Of a stretch of 64,000 nucleotides of DNA, positions 1 to 9,967 are shown one piece after another. The translations under genes and the position numbers were made by a program. The DNA lies in NCBI GenBank assembly GCA_902509965.1, contig CABWZP010000003.1, positions 1 through 64,000 of the forward strand. The letters run 5' to 3'. The notes beneath the pieces were generated by a model. The model saw nothing but the letters and a program-made list of their open reading frames with translations. It was not told the origin of the DNA and did not search any database. The first letter of the stretch is position 1. The number at the start of each line of letters is the position of its first letter. The DNA comes from an uncultured SAR86 cluster bacterium. Its GTDB lineage: Bacteria > Pseudomonadota > Gammaproteobacteria > Magnimaribacterales > D2472.

Positions 1-1
1 A

Positions 2-457
2 GATCAAATGGCGGTTCATGTGCCTCTGACACTTGAAGCTCAGCTCGAAGCTAGGGCTTTAATGATGTCAACTAACAATATACTTTCTCCTGCTGATGGC
101 GCACCAATCATTAACCCAACACAGGATATGGTTCTTGGTCTTTATTATATGACCAGAGAAAAAGTTAATTCCAAGGGTGAAGGCAGAATTTTTAGCAATC
201 CAGATGAAGTCTTAAGAGCTTTTGAGGCAGAGACAATTTCCCTCCATGCTAGTATAAAATGCAGAATAGAAAATGCTGAAAAAGGTTCATATATAGAAGA
301 TACAACTGTAGGTAGAGTTCTTGCCTGGAGAATAACTCCCATTGAAGTTGGGTTTGATAATATAAACAAAACCTTAAATAAGAAATCTATTTCTAAATTA
401 ATTGATATTTCATATAGGAAAGCCGGTTTAAAGAAAACAGTTATATTTGCAGATTAA
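2..457 (+). CDS. rpoC: RNA polymerase beta' subunit, 5' fragment (cut by left edge and by a frameshift)
   Basis: Catalytic subunit of RNA polymerase. The first in-frame codons (GAT CAA ATG) continue the DFDGDQM active-site motif, so the window opens on the third Mg-binding Asp, and the ATG at base 8 is internal, not a start. [14 protein letters not shown] and STNNILSP follow as in E. coli beta'. The frame ends at TAA 455-457 right after TVIFAD, where other gammaproteobacteria continue with about two residues and then MYTGF. The next ORF resumes at exactly that point in another frame. It is therefore one half of a broken rpoC rather than a complete protein. Identity is certain; the cause of the break is not. 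Confidence 0.93.
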   Translation, partial: DQMAVHVPLTLEAQLEARALMMSTNNILSPADGAPIINPTQDMVLGLYYMTREKVNSKGEGRIFSNPDEVLRAFEAETISLHASIKCRIENAEKGSYIEDTTVGRVLAWRITPIEVGFDNINKTLNKKSISKLIDISYRKAGLKKTVIFAD

Positions 458-2796
458 TGTATTTGGGTTTTGATTTTTCTACTAGATCAGGTTCCTCTAT
501 TGGAGTTAATGACTTTGTAATTCCTGAAGCAAAAGCCTCGATTGTTGATGCGTCTGAAAAAGAAGTAAAAGCTATTGAAAGACAATTTGAATCTGGCTTA
601 GTAACTAAAGGTGAAAGGTACAATAAAGTTATTGATATATGGTCAAGAGCAAATGAACAAGTTGCAAAAGCAATGATGGAAAAAATTAGTTCTGAGACTG
701 TAAAAGATTCAGAAGGCAATGATGTTGAACAATCATCTTTTAATTCTGTATATATTTATGCTGATTCTGGTGCAAGAGGATCTCCAGCTCAGATCAGGCA
801 GCTATCTGGAATGAGAGGACTTATGTCTAAGCCAGATGGTTCTATTATTGAAACTCCCATAACTGCTAACTTTAGAGAAGGCTTATCTGTTTTGCAGTAC
901 TTTATTTCAACTCATGGAGCTAGGAAAGGTCTTGCAGATACAGCTTTAAAGACAGCAAATTCTGGTTATTTAACTAGAAGACTTGTAGACGTATCTCAAG
1001 ATTGTGTAGTTGTTATAAATGATTGTGAAACAAAAGACTCTATTACTGTTACATCTATTATTGATGGTGGTGAAATTATTCAAGCCCTTACAGATAGAAT
1101 ATTGGGAAGAGTTATTGCAGAACCGATATTTGATGCTGACGGAAAAGAGCTTTTTGCTGAAGGAACAATGTTAGATGAAGAAGCTTTAGAAAAAATTGAG
1201 CCACTAAATCTTGCTACCTTAAAAGTTCGTTCCCCTATGACTTGTGAAGCTCCTCATGGAGTATGTTCTAAGTGTTATGGTAGAGATTTAGCAAGAGGTC
1301 ACCTAGTGCATAGAGGGGAAGCTGTAGGTGTCGTAGCGGCTCAATCAATTGGTGAGCCAGGTACTCAGTTAACTATGAGAACTTTCCATATTGGGGGTGC
1401 TGCTTCAAGCTCTTCTGAAGATAATGCAATTTTTAATAAAAGCGCTGGACAAGTAACATTCTCAGATGAAATGAAGACAGTTACCAATAAAGATAAATTG
1501 CAAGTTGTAGTATCAAGAAACACTATGTGTAATATCACCGATACACAAGGAAAACTAGTTGAACAATATAAAGTGCCATATGGAGCAACATTAGAAGTTG
1601 ATAATGCTTCTGATTTAGAAGATGGGATTAAAATTGCCTCTTGGGATCCTTACACCAGACCTATTGTTTCTGAAGTATCAGGTAAAGTTAAATTAAATGA
1701 TATTGTTGATGGTGTTTCTGTTCGAACACAGACTGATGAACTAACTGGTTTAAGTAGTATTGAAGTTATGGATGTTTCTGAAAGACCTTCAGCCGGAAAG
1801 GAGCTAGTTCCTTCTATATCTTTAGTTGATTCAAAAGGTAATGCAGTTCTTGTTGGAGATCACAAAGCACCTGCTACATACACATTGCCTGCAAATGCTT
1901 TAGTTAATCTAGCGCCAAATCAAAAATTAACGGCTGGTGAAGTACTTGCTCGTATTCCGCTAGTTGCATCAAAAACAAAGGATATTACAGGTGGATTGCC
2001 TAGAGTAGCCGACCTTTTTGAAGCCAGAAAGCCAAAAGATGCTGCAGTTTTATCTGAAGCAACTGGGATCATTTCATTTGGTAAAGAAACTAAAGGTAAA
2101 GTAAGACTAGTCATTACTCCAGATGGTGCTACTAAGAAAATTCAAAATACTGAGATGCTAATACCAAAACATAGAACACTTTCAGTTTTTGAAGGCGAGA
2201 GGATTACCAAGGGTGATATTATCTCAGATGGACCATTCAGTCCTCATGATATTCTCAGATTAAAAGGAGTCCCTGAGCTAACAAACTTCATTGTTAATGA
2301 AATTCAAGATGTTTATAGACTTCAAGGGGTTTCAATTAATGATAAGCATATTGAAACAATTCTTCGTCAGATGCTGAGAAAAGCTTTAATAGTTGATGGT
2401 AATGATACTAAATTTATTCAAGGTGATCAGGTTGGTTATGCTGATATGAAAGAAGAGAATAAAAAAGTATCTAATGCTGGAAATACTCCAGCGGATTATG
2501 AGAGGGTTTTACTAGGTATTACAAAAGCTTCTCTTGCTACTGACTCGTTTATCTCAGCTGCTTCTTTCCAAGAAACAACTAGAGTATTAACTGAAGCAGC
2601 AGTAACTGGTAAGAAAGACCATTTACGCGGATTAAAGGAAAATGTTGTTGTTGGAAGGCTAGTTCCGGCTGGAACTGGAATGGAATTCCATGACAGACTT
2701 AAAAATAAAACACAATTAGATCTTGAGGAATCAACTCTTTCAGCTGATGATATTGAAGCAGCATTAAGACAAGAGCTTCAAGAAAGTGAGGAATAG
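457..2796 (+). CDS. rpoC: RNA polymerase beta' subunit, C-terminal part after frameshift
   Basis: The 779-residue remainder of beta'. Visible in order: the secondary-channel rim helices (around [17 protein letters not shown]), the ADSGARGS segment, the bridge-helix region ([21 protein letters not shown]), the second zinc site (NDC, then [12 protein letters not shown]), the trigger loop ([11 protein letters not shown]), a gammaproteobacterial-type insertion in the trigger loop, and the C-terminal clamp/jaw with [12 protein letters not shown]. Its ATG overlaps the upstream stop as TAATG, a junction used between real genes later in this window (rpsS/rplV, rplV/rpsC, rpmC/rpsQ, rpsQ/rplN, rplN/rplX), so coupled re-initiation is conceivable. 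No Shine-Dalgarno precedes it. About four bases are missing relative to family members, so a sequencing or assembly deletion is the simplest reading. Confidence 0.93.
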   Translation: MYLGFDFSTRSGSSIGVNDFVIPEAKASIVDASEKEVKAIERQFESGLVTKGERYNKVIDIWSRANEQVAKAMMEKISSETVKDSEGNDVEQSSFNSVYIYADSGARGSPAQIRQLSGMRGLMSKPDGSIIETPITANFREGLSVLQYFISTHGARKGLADTALKTANSGYLTRRLVDVSQDCVVVINDCETKDSITVTSIIDGGEIIQALTDRILGRVIAEPIFDADGKELFAEGTMLDEEALEKIEPLNLATLKVRSPMTCEAPHGVCSKCYGRDLARGHLVHRGEAVGVVAAQSIGEPGTQLTMRTFHIGGAASSSSEDNAIFNKSAGQVTFSDEMKTVTNKDKLQVVVSRNTMCNITDTQGKLVEQYKVPYGATLEVDNASDLEDGIKIASWDPYTRPIVSEVSGKVKLNDIVDGVSVRTQTDELTGLSSIEVMDVSERPSAGKELVPSISLVDSKGNAVLVGDHKAPATYTLPANALVNLAPNQKLTAGEVLARIPLVASKTKDITGGLPRVADLFEARKPKDAAVLSEATGIISFGKETKGKVRLVITPDGATKKIQNTEMLIPKHRTLSVFEGERITKGDIISDGPFSPHDILRLKGVPELTNFIVNEIQDVYRLQGVSINDKHIETILRQMLRKALIVDGNDTKFIQGDQVGYADMKEENKKVSNAGNTPADYERVLLGITKASLATDSFISAASFQETTRVLTEAAVTGKKDHLRGLKENVVVGRLVPAGTGMEFHDRLKNKTQLDLEESTLSADDIEAALRQELQESEE

Positions 2797-2798
2797 TG

Positions 2799-2827
2799 TT
2801 GACCGCAAAGGCTCATCTCTATAAAAT
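2799..2827 (+). promoter_or_regulatory. Sigma-70 promoter of the str operon
   Basis: TTGACC (2799-2804), 17-bp spacer, TAAAAT (2822-2827), each 5/6 to consensus. It lies in the 55-bp gap between rpoC and rpsL. A GC-rich discriminator (CGCGCTC) follows, as in stringently controlled ribosomal promoters. Predicted start is about 15-20 nt before the rpsL ATG. Confidence 0.7.
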
Positions 2828-2851
2828 CGCGCTCTAACTTAAATAATTATT

Positions 2852-3223
2852 ATGGCAACTGTAAATCAATTAGTAAAAAAATCTAGAAAACCTAAAATTA
2901 GAAAAACTGATGTACCTGCTCTTGAAGCTTGTCCTCAAAGAAGAGGGGTATGTACAAGGGTTTATACAACAACTCCTAAGAAACCTAATTCAGCATTAAG
3001 AAAAGTATGCAGGGTCAGGCTAACTAGTGGATATGAAGTAACTTCTTATATTGGTGGAGAGGGTCACAATCTACAAGAACATTCTCTTGTTTTGATCAGA
3101 GGTGGAAGAGTTAAAGATTTACCAGGTGTTAGATATCATACAGTTAGAGGAGCGTTAGATACTTCTGGCGTAGCAAATAGAAAGCAAAGGCGTTCAAAAT
3201 ATGGCGCCAAAAAAGGTAAATAA
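2852..3223 (+). CDS. rpsL: 30S ribosomal protein S12
   Basis: S12 sits at the decoding centre of the 30S subunit. The 123-residue product has the normal length and the diagnostic [13 protein letters not shown] and [13 protein letters not shown] segments, including the Lys residues at the classical streptomycin positions and the Asp that RimO methylthiolates in E. coli. It is the first gene of the str operon, 25 nt after the predicted promoter. Its stop is only 2 nt before rpsG. Confidence 0.98.
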   Translation: MATVNQLVKKSRKPKIRKTDVPALEACPQRRGVCTRVYTTTPKKPNSALRKVCRVRLTSGYEVTSYIGGEGHNLQEHSLVLIRGGRVKDLPGVRYHTVRGALDTSGVANRKQRRSKYGAKKGK

Positions 3224-3225
3224 TT

Positions 3226-3696
3226 ATGCCTAGAAGAAGAAGTCCCGAAAAAAGAAAAATACTACCAGATCCTAAGTACAAAGATATTATCTTAGCTAAG
3301 TTCATGAATAATCTCATGAAAGATGGGAAAAAATCTATAGCTGAGAAAATTGTTTATGGTGCATTTGATAGAATTACAGAAACAACAAAAGAAGATCCAC
3401 TTGAAGTTTTTATGAAAGCTTTGTATGAAGTTAGCCCAGTTGTTGAAGTAAAATCAAGAAGGGTTGGTGGTGCAAATTATCAAGTGCCAATTGAAGTTAG
3501 ACCGTCAAGAAGACAAGCTTTAGCTATGAGATGGATTGTTGATGCTGCAAGGAAGAGAAGTGAAAAATCAATGCACTTAAGGCTTGCTGGAGAATTAACT
3601 GATGCATCCCAGAAAAAAGGTAATGCCGTAAGAAAAAGAGAAGATGTTCATAAGCAAGCAGAAGCTAACAAAGCCTTCTCTCACTTTAGATTTTAA
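3226..3696 (+). CDS. rpsG: 30S ribosomal protein S7
   Basis: S7 nucleates assembly of the 30S head and contacts the E site. The 156 residues begin [10 protein letters not shown] and contain the conserved [20 protein letters not shown] and AIRW-like (AMRWIV) segments. In E. coli S7 represses its operon by binding the roughly 100-nt rpsL-rpsG spacer. Here the spacer is 2 nt, so that control site is absent. fusA starts 21 nt downstream. Confidence 0.98.
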   Translation: MPRRRSPEKRKILPDPKYKDIILAKFMNNLMKDGKKSIAEKIVYGAFDRITETTKEDPLEVFMKALYEVSPVVEVKSRRVGGANYQVPIEVRPSRRQALAMRWIVDAARKRSEKSMHLRLAGELTDASQKKGNAVRKREDVHKQAEANKAFSHFRF

Positions 3697-3717
3697 CCAA
3701 ATTAACTAATACAAATT

Positions 3718-5820
3718 ATGGCAAGAGAAATTGTTTTAAATAAATATCGTAATGTTGGCATATGTGCACACGTTGATGCAGGTAAAACAACAACTACAGA
3801 AAGGGTTCTTTTCTACACAGGCTTATCTCATAAAATTGGTGAAGTGCATGATGGCGCCGCTGTTATGGATTGGATGGAGCAAGAGCAAGAAAGAGGAATA
3901 ACTATTACTTCTGCTGCAACAACATGTTTTTGGAGTGGCATGGAGCAACAATTCCCTCAGCATAGAATCAATATCATTGATACTCCTGGTCACGTCGACT
4001 TTACTATTGAAGTAGAAAGGTCTTTAAGAGTTTTAGATGGCGCAGTGGTGGTTTTCTGTGCAACATCAGGAGTTGAGCCTCAATCTGAAACTGTATGGAG
4101 ACAGGCTAATAGATACGAAGTTCCAAGAATTGTCTTTGTTAATAAAATGGACAGAGCTGGAGCAGACTTTGAAAGAGTAGTAGCGCAAATAAAAGATAGA
4201 CTTCAAGCAAACATTATTCCAATTCAATACAATATTGGAGCTGAAGAAGAGTTTAAAGGCGTTGTAGATCTTATCAATATGAGAGCAATTTATTGGAATG
4301 AAGAAGATCAAGGTCTAACCTTTGATTCAAAAGATGTTCCAGAAGATCTTCTTGAAAAGTGCACTCAGTTAAGAGAAGAAATGGTAGAAGCAGCAGCTGA
4401 AGCAAATGAAGAATTGATGGAAGCTTATTTGGAAACAGGAGAACTTTCTGTAGACCAAATTAAAGAAGGCTTAAGAATTAGATCTTTAGCTAACGAAGTA
4501 ATTTTAGGTTTATGCGGTTCAGCTTTTAAGAATAAAGGTGTTCAAGCGATGCTTGATGCTATTGTAGATTTTTTACCTGCACCAGATGAAGTTAAGGCTA
4601 TTGAGGGCGTTATCCCTAATAATAGTGAAGAAGATGAAGAGAGCGATTCTAGGAAGTCATCAGATGATGAGCCATTTGCAGCTCTTGCATTTAAAATTGC
4701 TACAGATCCATTCGTAGGTACTTTAACTTTTATACGAGTTTATTCCGGGGTTCTCTCAGTTGGTGATGGCGTCATGAATACTACTAAATCTAAAAAAGAA
4801 AGAGTTGGAAGAATGGTCCAAATGCACTCTAATAATAGAGAAGAGATAAAAGAAGTTAGGGCTGGCGATATTGCTGCTTGTATAGGACTCAAAGATATAA
4901 CTACCGGAGACACTCTCTCAGATTCATCTAAACCAATTGTTTTAGAAAGAATGGACTTTCCTGAGCCTGTTATTTCTGTTGCAGTTGAACCAAAATCAAA
5001 GCCTGACCAAGAAAAAATGTCTATGGCTTTAGGAAAACTTGCCCAAGAGGATCCTTCATTTAGAGTTACCAGTGACGAGGAATCAGGACAAACAATTATT
5101 TCAGGGATGGGAGAGCTTCATCTTGATGTTCTTGTTGATAGAATGAGAAGAGAATTCTCAGTTGAAGCTAATATTGGTAAACCCCAAGTTTCATATAGAG
5201 AAACCATTAAAGAAACAGTTGAAGTTGAAGGTAAATTTGTAAGACAAAGTGGTGGTAAAGGTCAATATGGACATGTTTGGTTAAAACTTGAGCCTCTTGG
5301 GCTTGATGATGAGTATGAATTCGTTGATAAAATTGTTGGTGGTGCTATACCAAAGGAGTACATTCCTGCAGTAAATAAAGGCATCCAAGAGCAAATGCAA
5401 AATGGGGTTATAGCAGGTTACCCACTATTAGCGCTTAGAGCCACCCTTTATGATGGCTCCTTTCATGATGTTGATTCAAATGAAATGGCTTTTAAAATTG
5501 CTGGATCTTTAGCTCTAAAAGATGGTGCTAATAAAGCAAAGCCTGCTCTATTAGAGCCAATAATGAAAGTTGTTGTAGTTACTCCCGAAGATCATATGGG
5601 TGATGTAGTAGGAGATTTAAACAGAAGAAGAGGCATAATTTTAGGTATGGATGATATTACTTCTGGCAAAGAAGTTTCATCTGAAGTACCTCTCGCAGAA
5701 ATGTTTGGTTATGCAACTGATTTAAGATCTCAAACACAAGGAAGAGCTACATTTACAATGGAATTTACAAAGTATGGTGAAGTTCCTAATAATATAGCTG
5801 AAGGATTAAAATCCTCTTAA
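3718..5820 (+). CDS. fusA: Translation elongation factor G
   Basis: EF-G is the GTPase that drives ribosomal translocation. The 700 residues carry all G motifs: [12 protein letters not shown] (P-loop), [11 protein letters not shown] (switch I), DTPGHVDF (G3) and NKMDRAG (G4). Domains II-V follow, with GMGELHLDV and [13 protein letters not shown] typical of bacterial EF-G. It closes the str operon. tuf, which follows fusA in most gammaproteobacteria, is missing: the next 125 nt hold only the S10 promoter and leader. Confidence 0.98.
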   Translation: MAREIVLNKYRNVGICAHVDAGKTTTTERVLFYTGLSHKIGEVHDGAAVMDWMEQEQERGITITSAATTCFWSGMEQQFPQHRINIIDTPGHVDFTIEVERSLRVLDGAVVVFCATSGVEPQSETVWRQANRYEVPRIVFVNKMDRAGADFERVVAQIKDRLQANIIPIQYNIGAEEEFKGVVDLINMRAIYWNEEDQGLTFDSKDVPEDLLEKCTQLREEMVEAAAEANEELMEAYLETGELSVDQIKEGLRIRSLANEVILGLCGSAFKNKGVQAMLDAIVDFLPAPDEVKAIEGVIPNNSEEDEESDSRKSSDDEPFAALAFKIATDPFVGTLTFIRVYSGVLSVGDGVMNTTKSKKERVGRMVQMHSNNREEIKEVRAGDIAACIGLKDITTGDTLSDSSKPIVLERMDFPEPVISVAVEPKSKPDQEKMSMALGKLAQEDPSFRVTSDEESGQTIISGMGELHLDVLVDRMRREFSVEANIGKPQVSYRETIKETVEVEGKFVRQSGGKGQYGHVWLKLEPLGLDDEYEFVDKIVGGAIPKEYIPAVNKGIQEQMQNGVIAGYPLLALRATLYDGSFHDVDSNEMAFKIAGSLALKDGANKAKPALLEPIMKVVVVTPEDHMGDVVGDLNRRRGIILGMDDITSGKEVSSEVPLAEMFGYATDLRSQTQGRATFTMEFTKYGEVPNNIAEGLKSS

Positions 5821-5851
5821 AAAGCATAATTTATAAAACTGTTCAATTATG

Positions 5852-5881
5852 TTGACAGTATTGCTCCTAGGAGCTTAGAAT
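5852..5881 (+). promoter_or_regulatory. Sigma-70 promoter of the S10-spc-alpha run
   Basis: Perfect -35 TTGACA (5852-5857), 18-bp spacer and -10 TAGAAT (5876-5881), in the fusA-rpsJ gap. The discriminator ACGCCAC follows. The deduced start near 5888 leaves a leader of only about 58 nt before rpsJ, much shorter than the E. coli S10 leader used for L4 attenuation. Confidence 0.8.
5863..5874. repeat. Perfect 12-bp palindrome inside the S10 promoter spacer
   Basis: GCTCCTAGGAGC equals its own reverse complement and lies between the -35 and -10 hexamers. The position is typical of an operator, but no regulator is identifiable. A 12-bp perfect palindrome is unlikely at this exact spot by chance, though it could be incidental. 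Confidence 0.6.
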
Positions 5882-5945
5882 ACGCCACATTTTGCAATTA
5901 GCAGAGTGTGAAAATAAAAGAATTAATAGGTAATAATTAGTAAAA

Positions 5946-6257
5946 ATGGATAATCAATCAATAAGAATTAGGCTAAAAGCATTTGATTATAGATTGATTG
6001 ATGCCTCTACAAAATTAATTGTAGAAACTGTTAAAAAGACAGGTGCATTAGTAAGAGGCCCAATCCCATTACCAGTTAAGAAAGAGAGAACAACTATATT
6101 GACCTCACCGCATAAAGATAAAGATGCTAGAGATCAATATGAGATAGTTACATATAAGAGACTTATGGATATTGTTGAGCCAACTGATAAGACAGTTGAT
6201 GCATTAATGAAATTAGATCTATCTGCTGGGGTAGATGTCCAAATAAGTCTTGGTTAG
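5946..6257 (+). CDS. rpsJ: 30S ribosomal protein S10 (NusE)
   Basis: S10 is a 30S head protein and also the NusE transcription antitermination factor. The 103 residues match the family length; [25 protein letters not shown] and [14 protein letters not shown] are diagnostic. First gene of the S10 run, behind a strong promoter. A 63-nt spacer separates it from rplC. Confidence 0.98.
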   Translation: MDNQSIRIRLKAFDYRLIDASTKLIVETVKKTGALVRGPIPLPVKKERTTILTSPHKDKDARDQYEIVTYKRLMDIVEPTDKTVDALMKLDLSAGVDVQISLG

Positions 6258-6320
6258 TAAATAATTTTTAACGCTTAGGCGGCCATAGAGGGTTAGTAGC
6301 CCCGTAAAAAGGAGAGTAAA

Positions 6321-6956
6321 TTGAGCACTGGCTTAATAGGAAAAAAATCTGGAATGTCCCGACTTTTTTTAGAAGACGGAACTTCTATTCCTGTAACGGT
6401 AATTTCAGTATCTGGTAATTTCATTGCTGATATTAAGACTTCTGATAGAGATGGGTACGATGCCCTTGTAGTCTCTAAAACAAAAAAATCAAATAATCTA
6501 ACAAAATCAACTACTGAATTCTTTAAGAAGGTTAATCTTGAGCCTGGAAAGTTAGCTGAATTTAGAACAGATGCTAAAAATGCTGCCGAATATCAAATAG
6601 GCAATCATCTAACAGCTGATGTATTTGAAACTGGACAATATGTAGATATAACTGGAACTTCTAAAGGTAAAGGTTATGCAGGCGTTATTAAGCGCCATAA
6701 TTTTGCAATGCAAGATGCAACACACGGTAACTCACTTTCACACAGAGCTCACGGTTCTATTGGTCAATGCCAAACTCCGGGAAGAGTTTGGAAAGGCAAG
6801 AAGATGTCAGGCCACATGGGTAATGCAACCACTACTGTGCAAAGTTTAAAAATTGTTGAATTGGATCTTGAAAACAGCGTTCTTTATGTAAAGGGAGCAG
6901 TTCCAGGATTTAACGGATCAGATTTGAAAATTAAACCATCACTCAAGAAAAAATGA
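6321..6956 (+). CDS. rplC: 50S ribosomal protein L3
   Basis: L3 is an early 50S assembly protein near the peptidyl-transferase centre. The 211-residue product starts at TTG with a good Shine-Dalgarno (GGAG) upstream; STGLIGKKSGMSRLF is the usual N-terminus, so the rare start is well supported. The conserved GKGYAGVIKRHNF and HRAHGSIGQ stretches are present. The stop overlaps the rplD start by 4 nt (ATGA). Confidence 0.98.
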   Translation: MSTGLIGKKSGMSRLFLEDGTSIPVTVISVSGNFIADIKTSDRDGYDALVVSKTKKSNNLTKSTTEFFKKVNLEPGKLAEFRTDAKNAAEYQIGNHLTADVFETGQYVDITGTSKGKGYAGVIKRHNFAMQDATHGNSLSHRAHGSIGQCQTPGRVWKGKKMSGHMGNATTTVQSLKIVELDLENSVLYVKGAVPGFNGSDLKIKPSLKKK

Positions 6957-7564
6957 AGATAGATTTACTAACAACATCTACAAAAAAATCAGATATTACT
7001 ATTTCTGAAACCACTTTTGGTAAAGATTTTAATGAGTCATTAGTTCATCAGGCTGTTGTAAGCTACATGGCTGGGTCAAGACAAGGATCCTCCAAACAAA
7101 AAACACGTTCTGAAGTAAGAGGTGGTGGTAAAAAGCCATACAGACAAAAAGGAACAGGTAGGGCTAGAGCTGGAACAATAAGAAGTCCTTTATGGAGAGG
7201 TGGTGGAGTTACATTTGCTTCAACTCCAAGAGACTACAGTAAAAAAATTAATAAGAAAATGTACAGAGCTGCATTAAGATCTATCTTCTCTGAATTATTA
7301 AGACAAGGTAAATTGGTAGCTATAGAAACACCTGTATTAGAAAAACCAAAAACTAAAGAAATAGCAAAATTTCTAAGCGATTTTTCATTAAGCAAGGTTT
7401 TATTTATTACTGATACTTTTGACTCTAATTTTTATCTTTCTGCCAGAAATATCCCAAATGTGGACGTTATTACCGTCAAAGAGATAAACCCAGTAATTTT
7501 ATTAAGAGCAGACAAGGTTGCTGTGACTGCAGAAGCATTTAAATTAATTGAGGAGTGGATCTAA
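6953..7564 (+). CDS. rplD: 50S ribosomal protein L4
   Basis: L4 lines the exit tunnel. The 203 residues include the tunnel-loop sequence RSEVRGGGKKPYRQKGTGRAR and SPLWRGGGVTF. In E. coli L4 also represses the S10 operon through a long leader, which is not present upstream of rpsJ here. Overlaps rplC by 4 nt and shares TAATG with rplW. Confidence 0.98.
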   Translation: MKIDLLTTSTKKSDITISETTFGKDFNESLVHQAVVSYMAGSRQGSSKQKTRSEVRGGGKKPYRQKGTGRARAGTIRSPLWRGGGVTFASTPRDYSKKINKKMYRAALRSIFSELLRQGKLVAIETPVLEKPKTKEIAKFLSDFSLSKVLFITDTFDSNFYLSARNIPNVDVITVKEINPVILLRADKVAVTAEAFKLIEEWI

Positions 7565-7860
7565 TGTTAAATGAAAAACTCTATACCTTAATTAAGGCCC
7601 CGATAGTTACTGAAAAATCTGCACGGGTGAATGAAGCACATAAGCAGGTAGTTTTTAAAGTTGACCTTAATGCTAACAAAAGGGAAATAAAACAAGCTGT
7701 TGAAGAGCTTTTTAAAGTTGAAGTTTTATCAGTTACAACTTCAGTTGTAAAAGGAAAAACAAAAAGAAATCGAACAGGAACTTATAAAAGATCTAATTAT
7801 AAAAAAGCTTTTGTAACTTTGAGTCAAGATTCTGAAATTCAATTTGAGGGAATAAATTAA
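7564..7860 (+). CDS. rplW: 50S ribosomal protein L23
   Basis: L23 sits at the tunnel exit and docks SRP and trigger factor. The ORF track starts at a GTG (7555), but the ATG at 7564 overlaps the rplD stop (TAATG) and has AGGAG 8 nt upstream, so it is the better start, giving 98 residues. APIVTEKS and a [18 protein letters not shown] tail identify the family. Confidence 0.96.
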   Translation: MLNEKLYTLIKAPIVTEKSARVNEAHKQVVFKVDLNANKREIKQAVEELFKVEVLSVTTSVVKGKTKRNRTGTYKRSNYKKAFVTLSQDSEIQFEGIN

Positions 7861-7861
7861 A

Positions 7862-8689
7862 ATGACTATTGTTAAGGCAAAGCCTACCAGTCCAGCCAGA
7901 AGGCATGTCATATCAGTAAAATCTGATTTACATAAAGGTAAGCCTTTTAAGGCATTACTCCAACCTAAATCTAAAAATGGTGGAAGAAATAATAATGGTC
8001 GAATTACTGTTCGCCATCAAGGCGGCGGACATAAACAACACTACAGAGTTATAGATTTTAAAAGAGATAAATTAGAAATACCGGCAATAGTAGAAACTAT
8101 CGAATATGACCCAAACAGAACTGCACATATCGCATTATTAAAATATAAAGATGGAGAAAGAAAATATATTATAGCTCCTGCAAAGTTAAAGGTTGGTGAT
8201 GAAGTAATATCTTCAGATTCAGCTGATATTAAAACTGGTAACTCAATGAAACTTAAAGATATACCTCTTGGTACAAATGTTCATTGTATTGAATTAAAAC
8301 CATTAAAAGGTGCTCAACTTGCAAGAAGTGCTGGTACTTCAGCTAGGCTAATTGCAAAAGAAGGTATTTACGCAACTCTCAGACTTCAGTCTGGTGAAAC
8401 TAGAAAAGTTTTATCGGATTGCAGAGCGACTTTAGGAACTGTTTGCAATAGTGAACATAATCTTAGGTCTCTTGGAAAAGCTGGTGCTAAAAGATGGAGA
8501 GGAGTTAGACCTACTGTTAGAGGTGTTGCTATGAATCCAGTTGATCATCCTCATGGTGGGGGTGAAGGTAGAACTTCTGGAGGTCGGCATCCATCTACTC
8601 CATGGGGCGTTCCTACAAAAGGATACAAAACAAGAAAGAACAAGAGAACTAATGATTTAATAATCAGAAGAAAAGGAAGCAGGAAGTAA
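7862..8689 (+). CDS. rplB: 50S ribosomal protein L2
   Basis: L2 is essential for subunit association and peptidyl-transferase assembly. Normal length (275 residues). [19 protein letters not shown] near the N-terminus and [18 protein letters not shown] near the C-terminus are invariant family segments, including the His implicated in peptide-bond formation studies. Follows rplW by 1 nt. Confidence 0.99.
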   Translation: MTIVKAKPTSPARRHVISVKSDLHKGKPFKALLQPKSKNGGRNNNGRITVRHQGGGHKQHYRVIDFKRDKLEIPAIVETIEYDPNRTAHIALLKYKDGERKYIIAPAKLKVGDEVISSDSADIKTGNSMKLKDIPLGTNVHCIELKPLKGAQLARSAGTSARLIAKEGIYATLRLQSGETRKVLSDCRATLGTVCNSEHNLRSLGKAGAKRWRGVRPTVRGVAMNPVDHPHGGGEGRTSGGRHPSTPWGVPTKGYKTRKNKRTNDLIIRRKGSRK

Positions 8690-8692
8690 ATT

Positions 8693-8965
8693 ATGCCAAG
8701 ATCACTAAAAAAAGGCCCATTTATAGATCTTTCATTAGAAAAGAAAGTTGATGCAGCCAATGCATCTAATGATAAAAGACCTATTAAAACTTGGTCAAGA
8801 AGATCAATGGTAATGCCGTCAATGGTTGGACTTACGATTGCAGTTCACAACGGAAGACAACATATCCCAGTCTATATTAATGAAGATATGGTTGGACACA
8901 AACTGGGCGAATTTGCAGTTACAAGAACATTTAAAATGCATTCAGGCGATAGGAAAAGTAAATAA
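8693..8965 (+). CDS. rpsS: 30S ribosomal protein S19
   Basis: S19 forms a complex with S13 in the 30S head. The 90 residues start [12 protein letters not shown] and contain [15 protein letters not shown] and [16 protein letters not shown]. The stop codon overlaps the rplV ATG as TAATG, suggesting translational coupling. Confidence 0.99.
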   Translation: MPRSLKKGPFIDLSLEKKVDAANASNDKRPIKTWSRRSMVMPSMVGLTIAVHNGRQHIPVYINEDMVGHKLGEFAVTRTFKMHSGDRKSK

Positions 8966-9303
8966 TGGAAACAAGAGCATATCTAAAAGGAACTAGATTA
9001 TCTCCGCAAAAAGCTGGGTTAGTGGCTAATGCTGTTAGAGGTAAGTCAGTTCAGGATGCAATGGATTTCTTAATATTTAATAAGCAAAAAGGATCTGCTG
9101 TTATTAAAAAGTTATTAGAATCAGCTATTGCTAATGCTGAGAATAATGAAAAAGCTGATATCGATCTATTGGTTATAAAATCAATAATTGTTAATCAAGG
9201 AATGAGATTAAAACGTATGAAGCCTCGTGCAAGAGGTAGAGCAGATAGGATAATAAAACCTACATGCCATATTGAAATCATACTTACTGATCAGGAGAAA
9301 TAA
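8965..9303 (+). CDS. rplV: 50S ribosomal protein L22
   Basis: L22 extends a beta-hairpin into the exit tunnel. 112 residues, normal length, with [18 protein letters not shown] and the hairpin/tail [16 protein letters not shown]. Coupled by TAATG overlaps both to rpsS upstream and rpsC downstream. Confidence 0.98.
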   Translation: METRAYLKGTRLSPQKAGLVANAVRGKSVQDAMDFLIFNKQKGSAVIKKLLESAIANAENNEKADIDLLVIKSIIVNQGMRLKRMKPRARGRADRIIKPTCHIEIILTDQEK

Positions 9304-9956
9304 TGGGACAAAAAGTACACCCAAATGGTTTTAGATTAGGAGTTGTTAAGAAGCACAATGCAAATTGGTATGCTAAAGGTAAAGCTTTTTCAGAAAATGT
9401 TGTTCAGGATCTCAAAGTTAGAGAGTATTTCAAAAAAAGATTAAAGTTTTCTTCAGTAAGCAAGATTGAACTTGAGAGGTCTGCTGATAATTTTGTAGTT
9501 TTCATTCATACCTCTAGACCGGGAATTATTATCGGTAAAAGAGGAGAAGAAATTGAAAACCTTAAAAAAGCAGTTGAAAAAATTGTTGGCCAGCCTACAC
9601 AAATAAATATTAAAGAAGTTAAGAAGCCTGATTTAGACGCAACAATTTTAGCTGAAGGGGTCGCACAACAGCTAGAAAGAAGAGTTATGTTTAGAAGAGC
9701 AATGAAAAGAACAGTCCAAAGTGCATTAAGACAAAGTGCTAAGGGAGTTAGGATTGAAGTTTCTGGAAGATTAAATGGAGCTGAGATAGCTAGAACTGAA
9801 TGGTACAGAGAGGGGAGAGTTCCTCTCCATACATTAAGGGCAGATATTGATTACGGTACGGCTGAAGCTTTAACTACATATGGAATTATTGGAGTAAAGG
9901 TTTGGGTGTTTAAGGGCGAAGTAATGGGCGATCCATTTAAACAAGAAGATAAATAA
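9303..9956 (+). CDS. rpsC: 30S ribosomal protein S3
   Basis: S3 lies at the mRNA entry site and helps unwind mRNA. 217 residues: N-terminal [15 protein letters not shown] domain with the GKRGEEI loop ([11 protein letters not shown]), and the C-terminal [12 protein letters not shown] and [13 protein letters not shown] segments. Ends 11 nt before rplP. Confidence 0.99.
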   Translation: MGQKVHPNGFRLGVVKKHNANWYAKGKAFSENVVQDLKVREYFKKRLKFSSVSKIELERSADNFVVFIHTSRPGIIIGKRGEEIENLKKAVEKIVGQPTQINIKEVKKPDLDATILAEGVAQQLERRVMFRRAMKRTVQSALRQSAKGVRIEVSGRLNGAEIARTEWYREGRVPLHTLRADIDYGTAEALTTYGIIGVKVWVFKGEVMGDPFKQEDK

Positions 9957-9967
9957 AATTAAATATT

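Noticed and set aside
6258-6320. 63-nt rpsJ-rplC spacer as a regulatory RNA
   Set aside because: Only weak 3-4 bp pairings (such as GGGT/GCCC) are visible, so no structure is claimed.
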